Assembly: GCA_030696235.1 (NCBI GenBank)
Contig: JAUYSN010000047.1
Span: forward strand, 1 to 5,200
Direction: 5' to 3'
DNA length: 5,200 nucleotides
Source: Sulfuricella sp.
GTDB taxonomy: Bacteria > Pseudomonadota > Gammaproteobacteria > Burkholderiales > Sulfuricellaceae
Shown: piece after piece, positions 1 to 5,200 of the stretch
Position numbering within the stretch: position 1 is the first letter of the stretch
How the letters are laid out: the number at the start of each line of letters is the position of its first letter
Notes under the pieces: generated by a model
Databases searched by the model: none
Told to the model about the DNA's origin: nothing
The model's input: the letters and a program-made list of their open reading frames with translations, nothing else
Position numbers and translations under genes: made by a program

Positions 1-597
1 CACGTACTTGAGCAGCGGCAACTTCACGCTTTGTTTGACGTTGCGCCATTGCCCCTTAACCAGGGTGAGATAGCGTTTTTCCGTCTCGCCTTCACGCATT
101 GCACGGTGCAGTTCGACTAGGGCACTGCGCTTCTTCGCCAGCAGCAGGACGCCGGAGGTTTCCCGGTCCAGTCGGTGCACCAATTCAAGAAACTTGAATT
201 CGGGATGCTCCAGGCGCATCTGCTCGATCACGCCGCGGCTGATGCCGCTGCCGCCGTGTACCGCGATGCCGGCCGGCTTGTTGAGTGCAATCAGAGCATC
301 GTCCTGATACAGGATATGCCGGGAAAGCACCTGTGGCGCAGCAGCCTTGGGCTCACCGTTATCAGTAGGCCGGGACGAACGTACCGGCGGAATGCGCAGT
401 ACATCACCCACGACCAGGCGGCAGGTGGCATCGACGCGCTTGCTGTTGACGCGCACTTCGCCGCTACGCAGGATGCGGTAGACATGGCTTTTCGGCACGC
501 CTTTGAGGTGCTTGAACAGGAAGTTATCGATACGCTGGGATTCGCTGCTTTCGTCGATCGTTACCCAGGTCACGGATTCTTTGCTTAAATCATTCAA
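1..597 (-). CDS. rluC: 23S rRNA pseudouridine synthase RluC, N-terminal part (cut by left window edge)
   Basis: Minus-strand reading gives 199 codons open to the window edge. RluC converts uridines 955, 2504 and 2580 of E. coli 23S rRNA to pseudouridine. Seen here: an N-terminal S4-type RNA-binding domain (about residues 20-80) containing QRIDNFL, KGVPKS and YRILRSGEVRVN, then the RluA-family catalytic domain with LNKPAGIAVHGGSG and the signature HRLDRETSG at residues 141-149. The catalytic Asp is residue 144, matching E. coli RluC numbering. The S4 domain and close match to E. coli RluC separate it from RluA, which lacks S4; RluD is less likely. The start is uncertain: no in-frame ATG exists after the upstream stop. 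TTG at 597 gives a family-like N-terminus; GTG at 573 is the alternative. Neither has a good Shine-Dalgarno. The C-terminal third lies outside the window. It is transcribed divergently from rne, a common pairing. Confidence 0.93.
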   Translation of the reverse strand, partial: MNDLSKESVTWVTIDESSESQRIDNFLFKHLKGVPKSHVYRILRSGEVRVNSKRVDATCRLVVGDVLRIPPVRSSRPTDNGEPKAAAPQVLSRHILYQDDALIALNKPAGIAVHGGSGISRGVIEQMRLEHPEFKFLELVHRLDRETSGVLLLAKKRSALVELHRAMREGETEKRYLTLVKGQWRNVKQSVKLPLLKYV

Positions 598-601
598 TTT
601 G

Positions 602-607
602 CTTATA
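602..607 (-). promoter_or_regulatory. possible -10 box of rluC promoter (TATAAG)
   Basis: The minus strand reads TATAAG here, 5 of 6 matches to the sigma-70 -10 consensus. The sequence about 17 bases upstream (TTTCCT) is a poor -35. If used, transcription would begin close to the TTG at 597, leaving little or no leader. This is a single-hexamer match and therefore weak. Confidence 0.25.
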
Positions 608-786
608 CTTGTGCATTGCGCTGGAGGAAACGGACGCTAAATCCGCCGTTACCGAGACGATTCATGAACGCCAGGATGCGGAATCGGTCGCTACCAGCCT
701 GAAAATCCTGTCGGTTAATTTCGCTCACCACAAGAAAAAGTAGCGATGGTAAACGAATTGCGCGCTCAAAGCACTCGCAGATTTTC

Positions 787-811
787 AAGTCTCGTTTCAG
801 TAACGGGACTT
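787..811 (+). promoter_or_regulatory. stem-loop, 10-bp stem, 5-nt loop, in rne upstream region
   Basis: The left arm AAGTCTCGTT (787-796) pairs with the right arm AACGGGACTT (802-811) around a TCAGT loop. One pair is a U·G wobble (792/806), which would be an A·C mismatch in minus-strand RNA, so the structure favours plus-strand transcription. No T-tract follows, so it is not a standard terminator. It may be part of a long rne leader. Confidence 0.5.
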
Positions 812-863
812 AAAGAATGACAAACTCGCACCTCTGGCTTAATTTTAATCGTAAATAGGTTAA

Positions 864-876
864 TGACTAATAGTCA
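864..876. repeat. 13-base palindrome TGACTAATAGTCA
   Basis: Perfect 5-base arms TGACT and AGTCA surround AAT in an AT-rich stretch. It could be a small operator or chance. I recognise no named regulator site, and it is short enough to be accidental. Confidence 0.3.
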
Positions 877-896
877 GTCACGTTGAATTTCCGGGA

Positions 897-944
897 TGTA
901 GGTCTGGCTTCAGCCTGACATGTCGGGTTAAAACTCGACCTACA
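897..944. repeat. REP/REPIN-like inverted repeat with TGTAGGTC ends
   Basis: Perfect 8-base terminal inverted repeats, TGTAGGTC at 897-904 and GACCTACA at 937-944, bound a 48-base element made of two hairpins. The left one is GTC-T-GGCTTCAGCC-T-GAC (902-919), a T·T mismatch inside an otherwise paired stem. The right one is GTCGGGTTAAAACTCGAC (922-939) with one G·T pair. GTAGGTCGGG...CCCGAC palindromes of this type are dispersed repeats in many proteobacterial genomes, and paired inverted copies are called REPINs, mobilised by RAYT transposases. The mismatches suggest an old, decayed copy. It lies 110 bases before the rne start. Membership in a dispersed family is inferred because only one copy is in the window. 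Confidence 0.65.
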
Positions 945-946
945 AT
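941..946 (+). promoter_or_regulatory. rne: possible rne -10 box (TACAAT) at the REP-like element edge
   Basis: TACAAT matches 5 of 6 bases of the sigma-70 -10 consensus. Its first four bases are the last four of the REP-like element. The best -35-like hexamer, CTGACA at 915-920, is 20 bases upstream, longer than the preferred 16-18, and nothing at 17 bases fits. Use would give a leader of about 100 nt. Confidence 0.25.
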
Positions 947-1016
947 GGCGGCATTTCATGTTGGACCACTAGATAGTCCGTTAAATTTTACGCCAGCCAG
1001 TTAGCGCAGCGGTTTG

Positions 1017-1045
1017 TCTCCCCGTGTGATAAAGAGCGCGGGAGA
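1017..1045 (+). promoter_or_regulatory. rne: hairpin enclosing the rne Shine-Dalgarno sequence
   Basis: TCTCCC (1017-1022) pairs fully with GGGAGA (1040-1045), which contains the rne ribosome site GGAG (1041-1044, 10 bases before the ATG). After a bulged C at 1023 the stem continues with G1024-C1039, U·G, G-C and U·G, closing on an 8-nt loop GATAAAGA. As drawn, the ribosome site is fully paired, which would lower translation initiation unless opened. This fits a translational or decay-coupled control point for rne, but no regulator is identified. Confidence 0.55.
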
Positions 1046-1054
1046 ATATAAAAA

Positions 1055-3655
1055 ATGAAACGCATGTTGTTTAATGCAACGCAAGCCGAAGAGCTACGCG
1101 TTGCTATTGTGGATGGTCAAAAGCTCGTTGACCTCGACATTGAATCAGCCGGAAAAGAGCAACGTAAAAGCAATATCTACAAGGGCGTCATCACCCGCAT
1201 CGAGCCCAGTCTCGAAGCCGCCTTCGTAGATTACGGAACCGAACGTCATGGCTTTCTGCCCTTCAAGGAAGTTTCCCGTGTTAATTTCCTGCTCCCGGAA
1301 GGTGCGGACATTTCCCGCGCCCGCATCCAGGATGTCCTGAAAGAAGGCCAGGAACTCATCGTTCAGGTGGAGAAGGACGAGCGCGGCAACAAAGGGGCTG
1401 CGCTCACCACCTTCATCAGCCTCGCTGGCCGTTATCTGGTACTGATGCCAAACAATCCGCGAGGCGGCGGTGTGTCGCGCCGTATCGAAGGTGAAGAGCG
1501 CAACGAGTTGCGCGACATCATGGCGCAGCTGGATGTTCCCGCCGGCATGAGCATCATCGCGCGCACCGCAGGTATCGGACGCACGCAGGAAGAGCTGCAG
1601 TGGGACCTGAGCTATCTGATGCAGCTATGGCTTGCGATTGAAAGCGCCTCCAAACAGCAAAACGGCGCCTTTCTCATCTACCAGGAAGGCAGCCTGGTCA
1701 TTCGCGCCATCCGCGATCTGTTCCAGCCCGACATCGGCGAAATCCTGATCGACACTGAAGCGATCTACGACCAGGCCGTGCAGTTCATGAGCCACGTCAT
1801 GCCAGGCAATGTGAACAAGGTCAAACTGTACCGGGATGACGTGCCTCTGTTCTCACGTTTCCAGATCGAGCATCAGATCGAAACCGCGTTTGCCCGGGAA
1901 GTCCCCCTACCCTCTGGCGGCGCTATCGTCATCGACCATACCGAAGCGCTGGTGTCGGTGGACGTCAACTCGGCCCGTGCCACCCGTGGCGCGGACATTG
2001 AGCAGACCGCATTCAACACCAACCTGGAAGCCGCCGAGGAAGTGGCGCGCCAATTGCGCCTGCGCGACTTGGGCGGCTTGGTGGTGATCGATTTCATCGA
2101 CATGGAAAGCGCCCGCAACCAGCGTGAAGTTGAAAATCGCTTGCGTGACGGCCTGCATTACGACCGTGCGCGTGTCCAGATGGGCAAGATATCCCGCTTT
2201 GGCCTGCTGGAACTGTCTCGCCAGCGCCTGCAACCCTCCCTCGGCGAAACCAGCCACATCGGCTGCCCGCGCTGCAATGGCACCGGTCACATCCGCGGCA
2301 CCGAGTCTTCCGCTTTGCATATCCTGAGGATCCTGCAGGAAGAAGCCATGAAGGACAGCACGACCGCCGTTCATGCCCAGGTTCCAGTGGACGTGGCCAC
2401 CTTCCTGCTGAATGAAAAACGTGCGGAAATTCACGAAATCGAATCCCGCTTCAGGACCAGCATCATGCTGATCCCGAACATCCACATGGAAACACCGAAT
2501 TATTCCGTGGTCAGGGTGCGAAGCGATGAAATGGGTAGCGAGGAAACACCCAGCTACCGCATGGTTGAAATGCCGGCTGAAACCGCCGCAGAAAAAACCT
2601 TGTCCGCGGAAGACAAACCGCAACGCCAGATCGCCGCGGTGCGCGGCATCACACCCGGGCAGCCGGCACCGATGGTGGCCGAGGACAAAACCAAGCAAAC
2701 CTGGTTTGGCAAGGTCAAGACATGGCTGCAAGGCTTGGGTGGCGCTCAGCCGGAAGAAGAGATCAAGCCCAAGACACGCCCAGCGCCCAGCGCCAAGCGC
2801 CGCGAACCGCGTAGTGAAGGCCGTGGCGAGGGCCGTGGCGAAGGCCGCGAAGGCAAGCGTGACCGGGATGCGGAGCGAGGTGAACCTCGCCGCACCGAAC
2901 GCGGAGAAGGTCGTGGCGGGCAAAAGCCGCGCGCTCCCGCTCAGCCGCAAGTAAAGAGGGAAAAGGAGGCTGCCGCCCCTCAGGCGACTGCCCCGGCAAC
3001 AGCTGAAAAGACGGGAGAAACCGAAGCCCAGGAGCCAAGGAGCCGACGCGGACGCCGCGGCGGGCGGCGTGAGCGCGGGGAGCGTCCGGAAGCACCACGC
3101 AACCTTCCTGAAGGTGCCGAAGTTCCAAGCGAGAAAGCGCTCGAAGCTGCTGCTCCAGAGATGGCAAGCACGAGAGTCGAAAAAGTAGAAGCCGCACCTG
3201 AGAAGGCATCCGAAGCGTTACTGCCCGTAGTCGTTCAGGAGCCTGCTGCAGTTTCAGTAGCGCCTACCGAGCCATCCAAACCGGTTGAGGTTGAGGCCGC
3301 CCCAGCGGCTACCCTGGCTGATGTTGCACTTGCCGCTGCCCCAGTCGACGTCGCGCCAGCCGTTGCCACAGTCGAAGTCGCACCGGCCGCTATCCCAGCC
3401 GACATCGCGCCAGCTGCCGCCCCGGCCGAAAGCAAGCCGCGTGCTCCACGTCGTCGCGCTCCACAAGCCGTGCCGGATGACCAAATCGCTTCCAGCGGAT
3501 TAGTCATGGTGGAAACCAGCCCCGATAAAATCAAGGCGGTTGTAGAAGAAGCCGTAGCCAACGCACCGGAACGGGTACGGCCGCGCCGTGCGCCACGCCC
3601 CAAAATCGTGGAAGAAAGCGCTCCGCTGGTCCAGGTCGAAACGCAGCACAAGTAA
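1055..3655 (+). CDS. rne: ribonuclease E, degradosome endoribonuclease
   Basis: An 866-residue, 5'-end-sensing endonuclease that cleaves AU-rich single-stranded RNA, starting mRNA decay and processing rRNA and tRNA precursors; it normally sits at the inner membrane. The N-terminal half closely follows E. coli RNase E: start [11 protein letters not shown]1 domain about 39-120, 5'-sensor Arg170-Thr171, Mg-binding Asp303 (SVDVNS) and Asp346 (VIDFID), and the Zn-link CPRC at 404-407 joining dimer protomers. The small domain ends near 510. Beyond it the protein is low-complexity: a Trp-containing amphipathic stretch at 549-562 (candidate membrane anchor), Arg/Gly-rich RNA-binding segments at 577-625 and 662-677, a 9-residue Ala/Val/Pro repeat at 742-795, and two LVxVET motifs at 816-821 and 858-863. 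The long tail distinguishes it from RNase G (about 490 aa). It is shorter than E. coli RNase E (1061 aa). The ATG has GGAG ten bases upstream. The gene is intact. Confidence 0.98.
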   Translation: MKRMLFNATQAEELRVAIVDGQKLVDLDIESAGKEQRKSNIYKGVITRIEPSLEAAFVDYGTERHGFLPFKEVSRVNFLLPEGADISRARIQDVLKEGQELIVQVEKDERGNKGAALTTFISLAGRYLVLMPNNPRGGGVSRRIEGEERNELRDIMAQLDVPAGMSIIARTAGIGRTQEELQWDLSYLMQLWLAIESASKQQNGAFLIYQEGSLVIRAIRDLFQPDIGEILIDTEAIYDQAVQFMSHVMPGNVNKVKLYRDDVPLFSRFQIEHQIETAFAREVPLPSGGAIVIDHTEALVSVDVNSARATRGADIEQTAFNTNLEAAEEVARQLRLRDLGGLVVIDFIDMESARNQREVENRLRDGLHYDRARVQMGKISRFGLLELSRQRLQPSLGETSHIGCPRCNGTGHIRGTESSALHILRILQEEAMKDSTTAVHAQVPVDVATFLLNEKRAEIHEIESRFRTSIMLIPNIHMETPNYSVVRVRSDEMGSEETPSYRMVEMPAETAAEKTLSAEDKPQRQIAAVRGITPGQPAPMVAEDKTKQTWFGKVKTWLQGLGGAQPEEEIKPKTRPAPSAKRREPRSEGRGEGRGEGREGKRDRDAERGEPRRTERGEGRGGQKPRAPAQPQVKREKEAAAPQATAPATAEKTGETEAQEPRSRRGRRGGRRERGERPEAPRNLPEGAEVPSEKALEAAAPEMASTRVEKVEAAPEKASEALLPVVVQEPAAVSVAPTEPSKPVEVEAAPAATLADVALAAAPVDVAPAVATVEVAPAAIPADIAPAAAPAESKPRAPRRRAPQAVPDDQIASSGLVMVETSPDKIKAVVEEAVANAPERVRPRRAPRPKIVEESAPLVQVETQHK
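2819..2854 (+). repeat. 12-base tandem repeat coding Gly-Arg-Gly-Glu in the RNase E tail
   Basis: Two near-identical units of GGCCGTGGCGAR (2819-2830 and 2831-2842) are followed by a diverged third. They encode a GRGE-type run around residues 589-600 within the first Arg-rich segment. Such runs expand and contract by replication slippage and add positive charge for RNA binding. Confidence 0.6.
3278..3439 (+). repeat. degenerate 27-base (9-residue) tandem repeat in the RNase E tail
   Basis: Residues 742-795 divide without gaps into six 9-residue units: [54 protein letters not shown]. The pattern is roughly A-A-x-P/T-V/A-D/E-V/I-A-P; units 2-5 are the most alike. At DNA level the units begin mostly GCC-GCT/GTT and carry GTCGACGTCGCG-like cores. 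It is probably an expanded linker between the Arg-rich region and the C-terminal motifs. Confidence 0.65.
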
Positions 3656-3667
3656 ACTCGCTCTCGC

Positions 3668-3707
3668 ACCCATCGGGAAGCCGCCTATACGCAGCTTCTC
3701 GATGGGT
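3668..3707 (+). terminator. hairpin between convergent rne and phosphatase genes, possible terminator
   Basis: The arms CCCATCGGGAAGC (3669-3681) and GCTTCTCGATGGG (3694-3706) pair along 13 positions with one G·U, plus an A-T at the base, around a 12-nt loop. It begins 13 bases after the rne stop. The wobble would be a C·A mismatch in minus-strand RNA, so it suits rne better than the phosphatase gene. No T-tract follows on either strand, so it may act mainly as a 3'-end stabiliser or with Rho. Confidence 0.5.
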
Positions 3708-3721
3708 CGCGCAATCTAGCG

Positions 3722-4204
3722 TTACCCCTTTGCGATCTTTCTTGCCAGGATTTCTTCCAGCAAGCCGGATGCAGCATCCTCTACCATATTCAGAACGTTC
3801 TCAAATCCCCGATTCCCCCCATAGTAAGGGTCGGGCACCTCGCGTTGGCTGAATCCCCTGCTGAATTCCATGAATAGCTTGAGTTTGTACTGCTCCTGTG
3901 GCGGGCAGATTTGGAATAGATTGGCCAGATTTTCCCTGTCCATCGCCAGAATATAATCGAATTCGTGAAAATCCCTGGTGTCAACCTGCCGCCCACGCAG
4001 GCTGCTCAGGTCATAACCCCGTTGCAGCGCGGCCTGCTGGGCTCTTCTGTCGGGCGATGAACCGATGTGGTAAGCATGGGTACCAGCCGAGTCGATAATG
4101 ATCACGTCGGCCTGATCCGCTTCGGATACTTGGTGGCGAAACACCCCTTCTGCGGTCGGAGAGCGACATATATTTCCCATACAGACGAAAAGAACTTTAA
4201 TCAT
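3722..4204 (-). CDS. low-molecular-weight protein tyrosine phosphatase (160 aa)
   Basis: A cytosolic phosphatase that removes phosphate from phosphotyrosine (in some families phosphoarginine) through a cysteinyl-phosphate intermediate. The P-loop near the N-terminus reads VCMGNICRSP, giving the C-x5-R signature with nucleophile Cys8 and Arg14. The general-acid Asp is D125 in DPYYGG. SAGTHAYHIG and DYILAMD are also family-typical, and length matches the usual 150-160 aa. The ATG at 4204 was chosen because it places the P-loop at the family position and is preceded by GGAAGGG (4207-4213), though that site is close to the start. A GTG at 4243, directly after the upstream stop, would add 13 residues not expected in the family. 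It lies 39 bases downstream of the DUF6880-like gene and may be cotranscribed. The substrate is unknown; exopolysaccharide kinases are common partners, but none is in view. Confidence 0.93.
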   Translation of the reverse strand: MIKVLFVCMGNICRSPTAEGVFRHQVSEADQADVIIIDSAGTHAYHIGSSPDRRAQQAALQRGYDLSSLRGRQVDTRDFHEFDYILAMDRENLANLFQICPPQEQYKLKLFMEFSRGFSQREVPDPYYGGNRGFENVLNMVEDAASGLLEEILARKIAKG

Positions 4205-4206
4205 CA

Positions 4207-4213
4207 CCCTTCC
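4207..4213 (-). promoter_or_regulatory. ribosome binding site deciding the phosphatase start (GGAAGGG)
   Basis: The minus strand reads GGAAGGG, then TG, then ATG at 4204. The purine-rich run supports this internal ATG over the GTG at 4243. Spacing is short for GGAAGG but reasonable (6 bases) if only GGA pairs. Confidence 0.45.
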
Positions 4214-4243
4214 AATCAAAGAAACAAATAGACCTATCGGCAC

Positions 4244-5200
4244 TCATTTCGCAGCACTCCGCGCTACCCCATCCAGCAACTTGATGAAATTCCGCTTCGG
4301 CTTAAACTGCACACGCAGCTCCGCCAAGTAGTCGCCAAATTGCCGTGATTGGCTCTGCGCGTTCATCAACCCGCCTACCTTGCGGATCAGCTTGATCGCC
4401 TCATCGTAAGCGGTGTTGTTGGTCTGCTCGACGATGGGCGGCACAAGGCGGCGGTAGAGGCTGACCGCGTCATCGGGGCGCGAAGCTTCGAGCATCCCAG
4501 CCAGAGCGATCAGCAAATTCCGGTCGCAGATGCCTTCATGCGCAGCCGACCAGGCCGCATCCAAATCTTGCTCCCACAGGGCAATTTCCGCGCGCAGCGA
4601 GGTGTTGGGCGTCGAGGGTTTCGGCTTCCAGCGACTCGTTGTGCTCGCCTCGCGCGCAATCACCGCGACAACCAAAGCCAGTGCTCGATTACGCTGCTCT
4701 GGCCAGAGGCCGAGCTTGCCGGCAACATCGTGCAGCTTTTTGTAGTGTTCGAGAACTGGCCGTTCCTCGAACTGAATCCAGGTCAGTTGCAGCGCCTCGT
4801 CATTGCGTTTGCGCTTGAGGTAGGCAGCCACCAGAAAGTCCCGCAGCCGGTTGTCGGGGCGCTCTGGGAATGCCTTCAGGCCGCGTTCCGCCCATTCCAG
4901 CGCCTTGTCCGGCTGCTTGGCCTTGGCCCAGGTTTCTGCGATGTCGAGATAGCTGTAGCAGAACGAAAGATCGCGCGACTTGATCGCCACCAGTTCCTCC
5001 ACGTCGCCGCTCGCCTCGGCCAGCCTCTCCATGATGCGGGTAATCGTTGCCCGGTGGGCATCGTAGCTGTCCTTCGCATCCCGTGGCTTGAGCTTGCGCC
5101 ACTCGGTTTCCGCCAGTTCTCGATACCGGCGCAGGCCTTCCTTGCCGAGGACAGCGCGATAGGTGGTGGCATCGAAGCTGCACAGGCCGAACGGTAGCGT
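4244..5200 (-). CDS. DUF6880-like / SWIM-zinc-finger-associated helical-repeat protein, C-terminal 318 residues (cut by right window edge)
   Basis: The frame is open from the right edge to TGA at 4244-4246, so the ATG at 5032 is internal and the true start lies outside. The visible part is largely alpha-helical with TPR-like pairs, for example DIAETWAKAKQPDKALEWAE followed by RGLKAFPERP and a second unit with KRNDEALQLTW. An upstream GLCSFDATTYRAVLGKEGL segment and a C-terminal stretch with LAELRVQFKPKRNFIKLLDG resemble, from memory, proteins annotated DUF6880 or SWIM zinc finger family. The zinc finger would be in the missing N-terminal part and cannot be confirmed. No signal peptide, membrane segment or catalytic motif is visible. 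Function is unknown; TPR-like folds usually mediate protein contacts. It is followed 39 bases later by the phosphatase gene in the same direction. Confidence 0.8.
   Translation of the reverse strand, partial: TLPFGLCSFDATTYRAVLGKEGLRRYRELAETEWRKLKPRDAKDSYDAHRATITRIMERLAEASGDVEELVAIKSRDLSFCYSYLDIAETWAKAKQPDKALEWAERGLKAFPERPDNRLRDFLVAAYLKRKRNDEALQLTWIQFEERPVLEHYKKLHDVAGKLGLWPEQRNRALALVVAVIAREASTTSRWKPKPSTPNTSLRAEIALWEQDLDAAWSAAHEGICDRNLLIALAGMLEASRPDDAVSLYRRLVPPIVEQTNNTAYDEAIKLIRKVGGLMNAQSQSRQFGDYLAELRVQFKPKRNFIKLLDGVARSAAK

Larger units (their letters stand above)
598..1054. other. divergent intergenic region between rluC and rne; presumed rne promoter and 5' leader
   Basis: This stretch of 457 bases has no convincing gene; the only longer ORF (minus, 603-788) starts with TTG, has no recognisable domain and no ribosome site. 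Structure seen on the plus strand: a 10-bp stem hairpin at 787-811, a 13-base palindrome at 864-876, a REP-like double hairpin at 897-944, a small GGAC/GTCC stem at 963-979, and a hairpin at 1017-1045 enclosing the rne Shine-Dalgarno. E. coli rne has a leader of about 360 nt whose hairpins mediate autoregulation by RNase E; I see no primary-sequence match to that leader, so equivalence is only inferred from position and structure. No promoter in 610-880 looked strong. Confidence 0.7.

Noticed and set aside
175..588. Plus-strand ORF of 137 codons
   Set aside because: It lies opposite the well-supported rluC frame, has no recognisable domain, and is a shadow of that gene.
603..788. Minus-strand ORF of 61 codons in the intergenic region
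   Set aside because: It starts with TTG, has no ribosome site or domain, and overlaps the likely rluC promoter; probably chance.
991..1016. Text resembling a tRNA D-arm (TTAGCGCAGCGG) before rne
   Set aside because: No acceptor stem, anticodon arm or T-arm surrounds it, so it is not a tRNA gene.
1907..2950. Minus-strand ORF of 347 codons antisense to rne
   Set aside because: Long antisense frames are common opposite GC-rich genes; the translation is low-complexity Ala/Gly/Phe with no family resemblance, while the plus strand encodes unmistakable RNase E.
3235..3669. Minus-strand ORF rich in Ala/Gly/Ser/Thr repeats
   Set aside because: It is the mirror of the 9-residue Ala/Pro/Val repeat in the RNase E tail.
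4205..4243. N-terminal extension of the phosphatase from GTG at 4243
   Set aside because: It would put 13 extra residues before the P-loop, unlike the family, and the internal ATG has a purine-rich site in front of it.
4349..5197. Plus-strand ORF of 282 codons antisense to the DUF6880-like gene
   Set aside because: The minus-strand frame shows coherent helical-repeat protein and family-like segments; the plus frame shows none.
1..5200. CRISPR array, phage, toxin-antitoxin or defence system
   Set aside because: No regularly spaced direct repeats and no relevant protein families are visible; the genes are housekeeping or of unknown function.

Overview
The window looks like a chromosomal housekeeping segment from a proteobacterium, most likely a betaproteobacterium. 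The grounds are a full-length RNase E with a long Arg-rich and Ala/Pro-rich tail, an rluC gene divergent from rne as is common in beta- and gammaproteobacteria, and moderately high GC with E. coli-like RNase E residue numbering. The taxon is inferred from protein character only. No mobile-element gene, phage gene, CRISPR array, tRNA or rRNA was seen.

Layout from left to right. Bases 1-597 (minus strand) hold the N-terminal two thirds of RluC, the 23S rRNA pseudouridine synthase, cut by the left edge. Bases 598-1054 are a 457-base divergent intergenic region with no convincing gene but with clear structure: a 10-bp stem hairpin, a small palindrome, a degenerate 48-bp REP/REPIN-like inverted repeat, and a hairpin that encloses the rne Shine-Dalgarno sequence. 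Bases 1055-3655 (plus strand) encode RNase E (866 aa). A 13-14 bp hairpin separates it from two minus-strand genes that converge on it: a low-molecular-weight protein tyrosine phosphatase (160 aa) and, 39 bases upstream of that gene, the C-terminal 318 residues of a helical-repeat protein resembling the DUF6880 / SWIM-zinc-finger-associated family, cut by the right edge.

Functionally, rluC and rne are both RNA genes: one modifies 23S rRNA, the other starts mRNA decay and matures rRNA and tRNA. They probably share a divergent control region. In E. coli, RNase E controls its own synthesis through a long structured 5' leader. The leader here has different sequence but is also rich in hairpins, so similar feedback is plausible but unproven. 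The phosphatase and the DUF6880-like gene may be cotranscribed; nothing links them mechanistically to RNA metabolism.

I found no evidence of a wholly new system. The most notable items are the structured rne leader with its embedded REP-like element, and two repeat patterns in the RNase E tail: a 9-residue tandem repeat and a twin LV(M/Q)VET motif.
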